Assembly (NCBI GenBank): GCA_937875395.1
Contig: CALNCU010000127.1
Coordinates: 1-32,067 of the forward strand
DNA from: an uncultured Armatimonadota bacterium
GTDB lineage: Bacteria; Armatimonadota; UBA5829; DTJY01
Length of the DNA stretch: 32,067 bases
Reading direction: 5' to 3'
Shown here: positions 1 through 6,863 of the stretch, in pieces
Position numbering within the stretch: position 1 is the stretch's first letter
How the letters are laid out: every line of letters starts with the position of its first letter
Notes under the pieces: model-generated
Databases searched by the model: none
What the model saw: the letters and a program-made list of their open reading frames with translations, nothing else
Told to the model about the DNA's origin: nothing
Translations under genes and position numbers: made by a program

Positions 1-575
1 AGGCCGTAGATGCAATAAGCGGCCGGGAAGGCGCCTGGTCTGATACGCAAAGACTTGTCCCATCGGCCAAGCCATCTGCAAATACCGGCCGCTCGGCAGG
101 GATGCGAATGGATTCTATAGATAGCCTTGGTTACTGGACAAATGGATGGCTCAGCACCTCCTTTGCCAGCACGGAGAAGGATTATCAGGTAAAACGGGAG
201 GGCCGGTACTCCATCAAACTAAGCAATCCCGGTTTTGATACCGGTATTCCGGCAGTCAGTTCCATGTCTAACATAGGTCGAAATGCTCCTAGCGGCAGCA
301 GGCTGCCCAGGGTTAAGGCAGGTGAGAAATACAGCTTTACTGCCTGGATAAAGACGGACGGGGCTGGAATAGGTGGAAAGATAGGCATACGGCTGCTTAA
401 TGATAAAGGCGTTCAGGTAGGCATCACCGAAAGCAATATTCAGGCTGGAGTGGATTGGAAAGAAGTGACGGTAACATCTGTGATACCTAAGGATGCAGTT
501 AACATAGGCCTGACAATAGCTACCTCAGGAGGAGGGACAGCCTGGTTTGATGATTTTAAGCTGGTTAAAATGTAA
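1..575 (+). CDS. C-terminal part of a secreted carbohydrate-binding (CBM4/9-like) protein, 5' end outside window
   Basis: The frame is open from base 3 to the TAA at 573-575, so about 190 C-terminal residues are visible and the true start lies upstream. The visible part reads as one jelly-roll module of the CBM4/9 type: a mid-domain stretch with YSFTAWIKTDG (the usual sheet in which a solvent-exposed Trp sits), then a WKEVTVTSVIP strand and the closing AWFDDFKLVKM, which is the typical 'W(F/Y)DD(F/I)' ending of these modules. Similar endings occur twice in the large protein at the other end of this window, so both may act on extracellular glycans. The catalytic part, if there is one, is not in view. 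Family assignment is from pattern only; the ligand is unknown. Confidence 0.7.
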   Translation, partial: AVDAISGREGAWSDTQRLVPSAKPSANTGRSAGMRMDSIDSLGYWTNGWLSTSFASTEKDYQVKREGRYSIKLSNPGFDTGIPAVSSMSNIGRNAPSGSRLPRVKAGEKYSFTAWIKTDGAGIGGKIGIRLLNDKGVQVGITESNIQAGVDWKEVTVTSVIPKDAVNIGLTIATSGGGTAWFDDFKLVKM

Positions 576-611
576 TATTAGAAGAGGAGTTGCACATTAA
601 AACATTTGCAT

Positions 612-651
612 CCGGCCTCCCCTCTCCCAGATCTGGGAGAGGGGCCGGAGG
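612..651. repeat. REP-like palindromic element, possible bidirectional terminator
   Basis: Bases 619-644 are a perfect 26-bp palindrome (left arm CCCCTCTCCCAG, right arm its reverse complement, centred on AGATCT), flanked by CCGG on each side. Read on the plus strand, the segment translates as PSPRSGRGAGGEG, a pattern I know from dispersed intergenic palindromes in many genomes. It lies between two convergent genes (plus gene ending at 575, minus gene ending at 704). There is no T-run after it, so it is more likely a REP-type element or factor-assisted stop than a classical intrinsic terminator. Only this copy is seen in the window. Confidence 0.7.
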
Positions 652-703
652 TGAGGGGTTGTCAGGTGCATTACGCGCTACCCTTCACAAACTTTGGCAA
701 GGT

Positions 704-1159
704 TTATCCATTAAAAAGGGTTTTCTGAATAGCTGTTCTGCGTTCAGATATTCTTCCATGGGCTGCCGCAAGCTTTATAGCCGGACGAACCCGCCCGCGC
801 GGCACGGCTACAATTTGCGCAGATTTAAATGTATACATAAGCGCCCGGATTTTTATGTAATAGAGTGCCAGAAGGCTTCCGGGAAGAATGGGCGTCTCCC
901 GGTTTATCAGACGCACCGCCTTTTCATCGGCCAGGAGCACTATCACGCGCATAGATTCAAGGCTGCGCGCAAGTTCCAACGCTCTTTGAACTCCCAAAAA
1001 AGAGAGTTCTTCGCTGCTCAATCCGCTTGCCTCTTCGTACAGGCTCCCCATTTGCGAAACCTCTACATCAGGCGCCAGAACCCCTATCCCTGCCGGGCCC
1101 GATTTTGGCTGGAAAACGGCAGTCATCACTTTTAGCGTTCTGCCTCTCCCTTTTTTCAT
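704..1159 (-). CDS. RNase H-fold protein, catalytic residues degenerate
   Basis: The protein has 151 residues from ATG 1159; starts at GTG 1129 or ATG 1126 are also possible and have a purine-rich GGGAGAGG about 11 bases or more upstream. The order of motifs follows a small RNase HI-like domain: GPAGIGVLAP (21-30) matches the usual NPGPAGIGV turn, RALELARSLESMRVIVLLADEK (59-80 region) matches the Glu helix and the strand carrying the second Asp (D78), and VAVPRGRVRPAIKLAAAH (118-134) matches the final 'VPRxxNxxADxLA' segment. The first catalytic Asp position is Thr/Ala, the Glu site is unclear (E50/E51 are shifted), and the last Asp is Ile128. It is therefore probably a non-catalytic nucleic-acid-binding or structural relative. 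Its start lies inside the 3' end of the LysM gene (92-base overlap), so the two are probably translationally coupled. The fold call is inference from pattern. Confidence 0.6.
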   Translation of the reverse strand: MKKGRGRTLKVMTAVFQPKSGPAGIGVLAPDVEVSQMGSLYEEASGLSSEELSFLGVQRALELARSLESMRVIVLLADEKAVRLINRETPILPGSLLALYYIKIRALMYTFKSAQIVAVPRGRVRPAIKLAAAHGRISERRTAIQKTLFNG

Positions 1160-1505
1160 GGCCGCCCCCGTAGATCAGCTTTGAATCATCTCTACCCACA
1201 GGAACCAGCAGCTCCTGCCCTATCTGCAGGGCATCCCGGTCCCTTATGCTGTTTATGCTCTGCAACTGGTGGATTCTCTGCAGGATATAAATATCAGGGT
1301 CTCCATATTTTTTTGCAAGGCTCCAAAGGGTATCGCCCTTCCCCACGGTAACAGTTGTAACTGCAAATGAAGGCTCTTGGATTTCGGAACCGCCAAATCT
1401 TATCCCTGTAACAAACAGAGCAATGGCAAATGCCACAAGAAGGATTCCCTTAGCCCAAAGACAGATGCGCCCTGCATTTTTTACCAAGAATCCTGCCGTC
1501 TGCAT
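1068..1505 (-). CDS. Membrane-anchored LysM-domain protein
   Basis: This is a 145-residue protein if started at ATG 1505, where GGGGGATGAT lies just upstream; an in-frame start at 1547 would add 14 residues and has no better ribosome site. Residues about 17-35 form one membrane segment (ILLVAFAIALFVTGI), and residues about 51-103 are a LysM domain (TVTVGKGDTLWSLAKKYGD ... LQIGQELLVPV), which binds peptidoglycan. The layout (short N-terminus, one TM, external LysM) resembles YneA-type cell-division or cell-wall proteins, but no lexA is next to it, so the SOS role is not supported. The last ~40 residues, rich in Lys/Arg/Asp, lie in the overlap with the RNase H-like gene and carry no recognised domain. 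A TAAAAT on the minus strand (plus 1554-1559) could be its -10. Confidence 0.75.
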   Translation of the reverse strand: MQTAGFLVKNAGRICLWAKGILLVAFAIALFVTGIRFGGSEIQEPSFAVTTVTVGKGDTLWSLAKKYGDPDIYILQRIHQLQSINSIRDRDALQIGQELLVPVGRDDSKLIYGGGHEKRERQNAKSDDCRFPAKIGPGRDRGSGA

Positions 1506-1559
1506 ATCATCCCCCGTATAATTGGGATGTATCCCGACCAGTGCCATCCGGTTATTTTA

Positions 1560-1748
1560 TACCCATGAATGAGAGAAACTAATCATTACAAGGCAGAATA
1601 GGCATGTGATTGCTTCTCATAGGCGCTTGCAGGCATACGTGGCAGCCTGATTCAGCGGGGATTTGCTATCTTGGGGGCGGGTCTCTGCGGCGGACTGAAG
1701 CATACAGGACATATTTAAGTTTACACGCCACTAATCCTCTCTGGCCGC
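1560..1748. other. Intergenic stretch with no supported gene
   Basis: Between the divergent LysM and larE genes. I see no reading frame with a ribosome site, no tRNA and no clear riboswitch fold. A minus-strand TAAAAT at 1554-1559 is the only promoter-like element on the LysM side, and it lacks a convincing -35. The larE promoter begins immediately downstream. Confidence 0.5.
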
Positions 1749-1782
1749 AGGGTTGATTTCAACCCTCTGCCCCGGTTATACT
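1749..1782 (+). promoter_or_regulatory. Promoter of the lar operon with a palindromic candidate operator over the -35
   Basis: TTGATT at 1753-1758 and TATACT at 1777-1782 are spaced by 18 bases, giving a start of transcription near 1789 and a leader of about 24 bases. The -35 lies inside an 18-bp inverted repeat at 1749-1766 (arms AGGGTTGA and TCAACCCT, two-base centre). A symmetric site over the -35 suggests a dimeric repressor. The palindrome is seen directly; its regulatory role is inference. Confidence 0.55.
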
Positions 1783-1812
1783 TTATTCACTTAAAGAGAC
1801 TCAGGTTTTTCA

Positions 1813-2625
1813 ATGCAAAAGGGACTGGATAATCTAAAAGAGCTGCTCCGCAGCATGGAGAGCGTGCTTGTGGCGTACTCCGGCGGGGTGGATAGCACGT
1901 TTCTGCTTAAAGTTGCGCGCGATGTTCTGGGGGAGCGGGCCGCAGGAGTGATAGCCTCTTCACCCACTTATCCTTCTCTGGAGCTTGAATCTGCGCTGGA
2001 CATTGCCAAATCCCTTGGCATACCCGTAACAGAGCTGCACACGGACGAACTCTCACATAAAGCGTTCACCCGCAACTCTCCCAACAGATGCTACCACTGC
2101 AAGCGGGAACTCTTCGGCAAGCTTAAAAGGGTGGCGGATGAGCAGGGGTTTAAGCACCTTGTGCACGGCAACAATGTGGACGATCTGAGGGATTGGCGCC
2201 CGGGCCTGAAGGCGGCGGAAGAGATGGGTGTCCGCGCCCCGCTTCAGGAGGCGGGGTTCACCAAAGACATGATTCGCGCACTCTCAAAAGAGATGGGGCT
2301 TCCCACGTGGAACAAACCGTCGCTAGCCTGCCTTGCATCCAGGTTCCCCTACGGCAACACCATAACGCGGGAGGCACTCCGCCAGGTGGAAGAGGCGGAG
2401 AGCTGCGTAAGGGCGCTAGGGTTCCGCCAGTTAAGGGTGCGGCACCACGGCACAATAGCTCGTATAGAAGTAGAAAAAGAAGATATCCCCCGCCTGCTTA
2501 GGCCGGAAGTAAGGCAGAAGGTTTTGGATGGAATAAAAGCGGCCGGTTTTCTGTACGCAGCCCTTGATCTTGAAGGCTACCGTACCGGAAGCATGAACGC
2601 CGTACTGGAGAAAAAGAATGAATAA
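1813..2625 (+). CDS. larE: LarE, ATP-dependent sulfur transferase for nickel-pincer nucleotide synthesis
   Basis: LarE adenylates and thiolates pyridinium-3,5-biscarboxylic acid mononucleotide, making the thiocarboxylates that hold nickel in the NPN cofactor. The 270-residue length is normal. The PP-loop SGGVDS is at residues 23-28. KPSLACLASRFPYG places the conserved sulfur-donor cysteine at C173. NRCYHCKREL (91-100) adds a CxxC pair, C93 and C96. LarE proteins with these three cysteines, such as that of Thermotoga maritima, are described as carrying a [4Fe-4S] cluster and using it for sulfur insertion, whereas the single-cysteine form of Lactobacillus gives up its own sulfur. This one therefore looks like the cluster type. 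It is the first gene of a larE-larB-larC run and overlaps larB by 8 bases. Confidence 0.93.
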   Translation: MQKGLDNLKELLRSMESVLVAYSGGVDSTFLLKVARDVLGERAAGVIASSPTYPSLELESALDIAKSLGIPVTELHTDELSHKAFTRNSPNRCYHCKRELFGKLKRVADEQGFKHLVHGNNVDDLRDWRPGLKAAEEMGVRAPLQEAGFTKDMIRALSKEMGLPTWNKPSLACLASRFPYGNTITREALRQVEEAESCVRALGFRQLRVRHHGTIARIEVEKEDIPRLLRPEVRQKVLDGIKAAGFLYAALDLEGYRTGSMNAVLEKKNE

Positions 2626-3373
2626 GGATGCAATAAAAGAGATCCTTAATGCCGTAAGTTCCGGCAGCCTTAGCGTTAATGATGCTCTTCTGCGCCTGAA
2701 AAACCTCCCCTATGAAGACACAGGTTTTGCAAAGATAGATCATCACCGGCGCATTAGAACCGGCTTCCCGGAGGTAGTCTTTTGCCGCGGAAAGAAGAAG
2801 GAGCAAGTGGCGGAGATTATGCTCAGGCTCTCTGCGCGCAACCCCGTGGTGCTTGCCACAAAGGCCCAGCCGGATGTTTACGCAGCCGTGCAAGGAGTGC
2901 TTCCCCATGCCGTCTACCACCAGGACGCCTGCATAATTGAAGCCAGACGCCCGGATGCGCCCAAGAGCCCCAAAGACCCGGATAAATACATACTTGTTAT
3001 CTCTGCCGGCACGGCGGACATTCCCATAGCTGAAGAGGCGGCCGTTACTGCAGAGGCCATGGGAAGCCGGGTGGAACGCGCCTTTGACGTAGGCGTGGCG
3101 GGGCTGCACAGGCTCCTTGATCAGAAAGATAAGATAGATAACGCCAACGCCATAATAGTTGTGGCCGGGATGGAGGGCGCGCTTGCATCTGTTGTAGGCG
3201 GGCTTGTAAGCAAACCCGTTATTGCCGTGCCCACAAGCATAGGTTACGGCGCAAGTTTTGGGGGGCTTGCCGCGCTCCTTTCCATGCTCAACACCTGCGC
3301 AGAGGGCGTGGCCGTTATGAATATAGATAACGGCTTCGGCGCCGGATATTTTGCGCACCTTATAAACAAGTAA
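2618..3373 (+). CDS. larB: LarB, nicotinate adenine dinucleotide carboxylase/hydrolase
   Basis: LarB carboxylates the pyridine ring of nicotinic acid adenine dinucleotide and removes AMP, the first step to the nickel-pincer nucleotide. The 251 residues show the family's N-terminal segment, then a PurE-like domain with SAGTADIPIAEEA (129-141), the GLHRLL signature (162-167), VVAGMEGALASVVGGL (181-196) and VPTSIGYGASFGGLAALLSMLNTC. C227 in MLNTCAEG corresponds to the cysteine reported to form a covalent adduct with the pyridine ring. The ATG lies 8 bases before the larE stop, so translation is coupled. The next gene, larC, follows after 15 bases. Confidence 0.93.
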   Translation: MNKDAIKEILNAVSSGSLSVNDALLRLKNLPYEDTGFAKIDHHRRIRTGFPEVVFCRGKKKEQVAEIMLRLSARNPVVLATKAQPDVYAAVQGVLPHAVYHQDACIIEARRPDAPKSPKDPDKYILVISAGTADIPIAEEAAVTAEAMGSRVERAFDVGVAGLHRLLDQKDKIDNANAIIVVAGMEGALASVVGGLVSKPVIAVPTSIGYGASFGGLAALLSMLNTCAEGVAVMNIDNGFGAGYFAHLINK

Positions 3374-3388
3374 GCAGGGAGATATTAG

Positions 3389-4561
3389 ATGAAAGTTGCC
3401 TTTTTTGATTGTTTTGCCGGTATAAGCGGCGACATGACCCTTGGAGCCATCCTGGATGCGGGGGCAGATGAAACTCTGTTCCGGAAGGAACTTTCAAAGA
3501 TTGGCGGCATAGAGTTTGATCTTGAGATAAAAAAGGTGGTGCGCCGGGGCATACAGGCAACGGACGTACAGGTTAAAATTAAGCACGAACACCACCACAG
3601 GCACCTTTCAGATATCACCAGAATCATAGAAGAAAGCGCCCTTGCAGAGAGCGTAAAGCAGAAGGCAACAAGCATCTTCCGCGTGCTGGCAGAGGCAGAG
3701 GCCCGGGTGCACGGCACCACGGCAGAGAGCGTGCACTTCCATGAGGTGGGGGCGGTTGATGCAATAGTAGATATTGTGGGCGCATGCGTGGGGCTCCATC
3801 TGCTGGGCGTTGAACGGGTGGTAGTCTCCCCGCTCCCCATGGGGCACGGCTGGGTAGAGTGCCAGCACGGAAGGATTCCGCTTCCGGCACCCGCCACGGT
3901 AGAAATACTTAAAGGCGCCCCCGTCTACTCCGCCAATGTGGAAGGAGAGCTTGTAACCCCCACCGGCGCGGCCATTGTAAAAACCCTTGCCCACAGCTTT
4001 GGACACATGCCGCAGATGCGGGTGCAGAATACAGGCTACGGCGCCGGAAACACAGAGTTCCCCTTCCCCAACCTGCTCAGGGTCTTTGTGGGCGAGACAG
4101 ATTCAAGCGTCCCCTTCCACAAGGTCTCCATTGTGGAGACAAACATAGACGATATGAACCCGGAGTTCTACAACTCCGCCATGCAGAAGCTCTTTCTGGC
4201 AGGTGCGCTGGATGTATTCACCACCCCCATATGCATGAAGAAGAACAGGCCGGGGGCGCTGCTCACAGTTATCTGCCCGGAAGAAAAGGCGGGTGCCGTC
4301 TCTGAAGTAGTGCTCCGGGAGACCACATCCTTTGGCGTGCGGGTAACCAGCGGGGAACGGCGGTGCCTTGACCGCAGATGGGTTGATGCAGAGACAGAGT
4401 TTGGCACGGTAAAGGTAAAGGTAGGCTCACTCAGAGGGGAGGACCTCACCGTCTCCCCGGAGTACGAAGACTGTAAAAAAGCGGCAGAAATTGCGGGAGT
4501 CCCCGTGCGGAGAGTCTACGAAGAAGCTGCAGCAGCATTTAAAAGAGGACAGAAGCAGTAA
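3389..4561 (+). CDS. larC: LarC, nickel insertase (single-ORF, full length)
   Basis: LarC inserts nickel into the dithiolated pyridinium mononucleotide in a CTP-dependent step, completing the NPN cofactor. The N-terminal part has FFDCFAGISGDMTLGA (5-20), a His cluster KHEHHHRHLSDI (65-76) that may store or deliver metal, and HFHEVGAVDAIVDIVG (116-131). The C-terminal LarC2 part has TNIDDMNPEF (251-260) and ends with PEYEDCKKAAEIAGVPVRRVYEEA. In Lactobacillus plantarum the two parts are joined by a programmed frameshift; here 390 residues read through in one frame, so no recoding is needed. A GGGAG ribosome site precedes the ATG. Confidence 0.93.
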   Translation: MKVAFFDCFAGISGDMTLGAILDAGADETLFRKELSKIGGIEFDLEIKKVVRRGIQATDVQVKIKHEHHHRHLSDITRIIEESALAESVKQKATSIFRVLAEAEARVHGTTAESVHFHEVGAVDAIVDIVGACVGLHLLGVERVVVSPLPMGHGWVECQHGRIPLPAPATVEILKGAPVYSANVEGELVTPTGAAIVKTLAHSFGHMPQMRVQNTGYGAGNTEFPFPNLLRVFVGETDSSVPFHKVSIVETNIDDMNPEFYNSAMQKLFLAGALDVFTTPICMKKNRPGALLTVICPEEKAGAVSEVVLRETTSFGVRVTSGERRCLDRRWVDAETEFGTVKVKVGSLRGEDLTVSPEYEDCKKAAEIAGVPVRRVYEEAAAAFKRGQKQ

Positions 4562-4571
4562 CCTGGAAAAT

Positions 4572-5699
4572 ATGCCAATCACAGATGACATAAAATCAGC
4601 AGCATACAAGGCCGGGTTCCACGCAGTGGGAATAACTACCGCCCAGCCCTTTTACAAGGCGCAGGAGACGCTTAAAGAGAAGTGGGAGGGCGGCCTCCTT
4701 ACAGGTTCCGGCTACAACCCGGAAGTAATAAATCTCTACACCCACCCGCACAAGACCCTTCCGGGCGCCCGGTCTATAATCTCCGTTGCGCTCTCCTACC
4801 TCACGGAAGATGCACCCGCCCCACAAACAGGCTCCGGGCCGCGCGGACTAGTGGCCCGTTTCTCCCGCGGGATGGATTATCACCCTATCATGCAAGAACG
4901 CCTCTCCCAACTCTCCGCCCGCATAAGGGAGATAGCCGGCCGCCCGTGCCGGGTGCTTCAGGCGGCGGATACGGGGCCGTTTGCAGACCGCGCAGTTGCC
5001 GTCCGTGCCGGGGTGGGCTTCCAGGGAAAGAACACCTGCCTCTACACAAAAGACTGGGGTTCATGGGTTGTTCTGGGAGAGATTATAACAGACCTCCCCC
5101 TTGCCCCGGATGCGCCCGCGCCCCCAAGGCTCTGCGGAGATTGTAACAAGTGCATAAAAGCCTGCCCAACCGGCGCCATCTCCCGCCCCTATACCGTAGA
5201 TTTAAGGCTCTGTCTCTCCCAGGTTACGCAAATGAAAGGGTTCATCCCGCCCCCGCTCCGGGAGAAGATGGGCGCCCGCATATACGGATGCGATACCTGC
5301 CAAAACGCCTGCCCGCTAAATGCAAAGGCCGGGTGCGGCGGCCTGAAAGAGTTTGCCCAAACAAGTGGGATTGGAGAGGCTCCGGAACTCATCCCACTCC
5401 TTCAGATGACAAATGCAGAGTTTAAAAAGCGGGTGAGCCCCACAACTGCAGGATGGATAGGCCGCACCCGGATAAGAAGAAACGCGGCGGTGGCGCTGGG
5501 GAATATTGGAGATTCTGCCGCAATACCGGCGCTTCTTGCGGCGCTGGCAGACCCTTCGCCCATTATCCGCGGGCACTCCGCATGGGCGCTTGCAAAGATT
5601 GGCGGCAGAGAGGCCGGGGATGCGCTTCTTGCGGCGCTTGCGCGCGAACCCAACCCTGATGCTGCTCTTGAAATAAAAAACGCCCTTGAAGCCTTTTAA
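4572..5699 (+). CDS. queG: QueG, epoxyqueuosine reductase
   Basis: QueG reduces epoxyqueuosine in tRNA to queuosine with cobalamin and two [4Fe-4S] clusters. I place the start at ATG 4572 (375 residues), 11 bases after the larC stop, because residues from MPITDDIKSAAYKAGF align with the family's N-terminus; an upstream in-frame ATG at 4491 lies inside larC. AADTGPFADRA holds the expected catalytic Asp (D133). Cluster ligands are C188/C191/C194/C198 (CGDCNKCIKACP) and C214 with C240/C243/C247 (CDTCQNACP). Residues about 305-370 are HEAT-like repeats (ALGNIGDSAAIPALLAAL, WALAKIGG), as in characterised QueG. It probably shares the lar transcript; both pathways are metal- or cofactor-heavy, but a functional link is not established. 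Confidence 0.93.
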   Translation: MPITDDIKSAAYKAGFHAVGITTAQPFYKAQETLKEKWEGGLLTGSGYNPEVINLYTHPHKTLPGARSIISVALSYLTEDAPAPQTGSGPRGLVARFSRGMDYHPIMQERLSQLSARIREIAGRPCRVLQAADTGPFADRAVAVRAGVGFQGKNTCLYTKDWGSWVVLGEIITDLPLAPDAPAPPRLCGDCNKCIKACPTGAISRPYTVDLRLCLSQVTQMKGFIPPPLREKMGARIYGCDTCQNACPLNAKAGCGGLKEFAQTSGIGEAPELIPLLQMTNAEFKKRVSPTTAGWIGRTRIRRNAAVALGNIGDSAAIPALLAALADPSPIIRGHSAWALAKIGGREAGDALLAALAREPNPDAALEIKNALEAF

Positions 5700-5778
5700 A
5701 CACACCCGCAGGTTTAGCGCAACCATGCAGGGGGCAACAATATGATGCTGGAAAACCCTGTGAAAGGAGTGTGGCGAT

Positions 5779-5991
5779 ATGAAAACAGTAGCCGTGATTG
5801 CGTTGATTCTTACAATTATCGGCGCAATCAACTGGGGTCTGATTGGGTTCTTTAACTGGAACCTGGTGGCCGCCATATTTGGCGAAAGAAACGCCATATC
5901 CCGGGTAATATACGCGCTGGTAGGCCTCTCCGGGCTGTACCTTATCTTTGTATTCGGCAGGCTCCTGGCCGGATTTAGAGGCGGTGCATAA
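5779..5991 (+). CDS. DUF378 (YuzA-like) small membrane protein
   Basis: The protein has 70 residues with two membrane segments (about 4-28 and 43-63). INWGLIGFFNWNLVAAIFG is the hallmark of DUF378 proteins: a first helix ending in 'aiNWGLiG', then 'dLVaalfg'. No biochemical role is known for the family. GAAAGGAGTG about 6 bases before the ATG is a good ribosome site. It sits 79 bases after queG and is followed by a strong terminator, so it is either the last gene of the lar-queG transcript or a single gene. Confidence 0.9.
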   Translation: MKTVAVIALILTIIGAINWGLIGFFNWNLVAAIFGERNAISRVIYALVGLSGLYLIFVFGRLLAGFRGGA

Positions 5992-6052
5992 CGCCCTGCC
6001 GCCAGCTTAAAGCAGAGGAGTATACACATCTTACCTTGCAGATGGTTGCAGG

Positions 6053-6090
6053 AAAGGGCCCATTCTTGATGGATGGACCCTTTTTGTTTT
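6053..6090 (+). terminator. Rho-independent terminator after the DUF378 gene
   Basis: AAAGGGCCCAT pairs imperfectly with ATGGACCCTTT through a short loop, and is followed by TTTTTGTTTT. This ends the lar-queG-DUF378 run. The hairpin also lies directly beyond the stop of the minus-strand gene at 6089 and may serve it weakly, since its other side has only a short T-run. Confidence 0.85.
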
Positions 6091-6364
6091 ATGGAGCATC
6101 GTCGCGGTAGCTATCCTCCGGGGTATACGATTCCTTCTCCCCGCCCATGGGCAGCGGGCCCATGTGATCCGGAACCTCTCCGGGGGCCGGGCCGGGCACG
6201 CCCGGTTCTCCCTCCACTCCGCCGGTGCTTGCGCCGTATCCGGCTCCAAGGACTGGGGGCTTGCCCAGATCGCGCCCCTGCGGGCCTTCGGGCTTATCCG
6301 TATCCTCTGTGCCGGGGCCTTCAACTACACGCCAGCCGCGGTCCTCATTGCGCTCATCGGCCAT
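6089..6364 (-). CDS. Small Pro/Gly-rich acidic protein, unknown
   Basis: The ATG at 6364 has a GGAGG five bases upstream (GGAGGATGTCATG), which decides this start even though the frame stays open to 6523. The 91 residues begin MADERNEDRGWRVVEGPGTE and continue with many Gly, Pro, Asp and Glu residues (for example GVEGEPGVPGPAPGEVPDHM), ending in SYTPEDSYRDDAP. No domain, membrane segment or signal peptide is visible; it looks intrinsically disordered. I do not recognise it. It sits among minus-strand small genes, downstream of a repeat tract and the DUF2795 gene. Competing frames on the plus strand have no ribosome sites. Confidence 0.5.
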   Translation of the reverse strand: MADERNEDRGWRVVEGPGTEDTDKPEGPQGRDLGKPPVLGAGYGASTGGVEGEPGVPGPAPGEVPDHMGPLPMGGEKESYTPEDSYRDDAP

Positions 6365-6489
6365 GACATCCTCCAAGGCTTTGTCTATGTCAAACAGGGT
6401 GACACTTCGGCCCGCTGGTGCATATCGCCGCCGAAGCCTGATACGGGCGGGCACAGAGCCCCGCTCCTGCGAGATAGCGAATATCCCCC

Positions 6490-6640
6490 AAGGCGGTCGC
6501 AGAGCCGGAGGCGCCGCCGCCAAAGCCTTTGTAATTGAGCACCCCCGGGTTGATACTTCGGTCGCAGAGCGAAGCGCCGCTGCCGAAGCATGGTGACGAT
6601 ACTTCAGTCGCAGAGCGCTTTAGTGCGCCAAGGGAGTCGC
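6490..6640. repeat. Three degenerate hairpin-forming repeats sharing GTCGCAGAGC
   Basis: GTCGCAGAGC occurs at 6496-6505, 6561-6570 and 6607-6616. Copies 2 and 3 share a longer match, GATACTTC(A/G)GTCGCAGAGC (6552-6570 and 6598-6616). Each copy can form a stem-loop: copy 1 with GGCGG/CCGCC, copy 2 with CTTCGG/CCGAAG, copy 3 with GCGC/GCGC. Stems differ in sequence while the loop-side core is kept, so structure seems to be what is conserved. The tract lies between two small minus-strand genes; no gene is supported in it. Confidence 0.6.
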
Positions 6641-6644
6641 ATTG

Positions 6645-6863
6645 CTAATCCTTGCCGCCCTTTGCGGCCGCCACAACCATCTCCGCCACGTTATCATAAG
6701 TCTTATCCGGCAGATTCTCCAGCCGGGATACAACATCCGGGGGGAGATGCTTTGACTTGGCATATGTCACCACTTCATCCTTGGATGCCGGGAACTTCAT
6801 GCCGGAAGTATAGTTTCTAATCTTTTCATCCTCATAAGATTCTGCCTTATGCAACCAATCCAT
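6645..6863 (-). CDS. DUF2795-domain small protein
   Basis: The start at ATG 6863 is chosen because GCGGAGG sits six bases upstream; the in-frame ATG at 6878 overlaps that ribosome site. The 72 residues contain MKFPASKDEVVTYAKSKHLPPDVVSRLENLPDKTYDNVAEMVVAA, which follows the DUF2795 pattern: 'FPatkdelv.yAk..ga...vl..Le.LPdr.Y.s..dv..av'. Members are small helical proteins of unknown role, frequent in actinobacteria and other environmental bacteria. It is followed on the same strand by the repeat tract and the Pro/Gly-rich protein. Confidence 0.85.
   Translation of the reverse strand: MDWLHKAESYEDEKIRNYTSGMKFPASKDEVVTYAKSKHLPPDVVSRLENLPDKTYDNVAEMVVAAAKGGKD

Noticed and set aside
590..1135. Plus-strand frame of 181 codons with PSPRSGRGAGGEG
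   Set aside because: It starts in a REP-like palindrome and then runs antisense to the RNase H-like gene; no ribosome site and no domain.
2498..3358. Minus-strand 286-codon frame
   Set aside because: Exactly opposite larB; composition and lack of motifs show it is a shadow.
4491..4571. N-terminal extension of QueG from ATG 4491
   Set aside because: The extra 27 codons lie almost wholly inside larC and do not resemble QueG; ATG 4572 fits the family start.
6385..6591. Minus-strand 68-codon frame over the repeat tract
   Set aside because: Arg-rich low-complexity reading of hairpin repeats, with no ribosome site.
6164..6596. Overlapping plus-strand frames rich in Arg, Ser and Pro
   Set aside because: They are antisense to the small Pro/Gly-rich gene and the repeat tract, and have no ribosome sites.
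6490..6640. CRISPR array
   Set aside because: Only three degenerate copies of ten core bases with unequal spacing (65 and 46 bases) and self-pairing arms; no cas genes.
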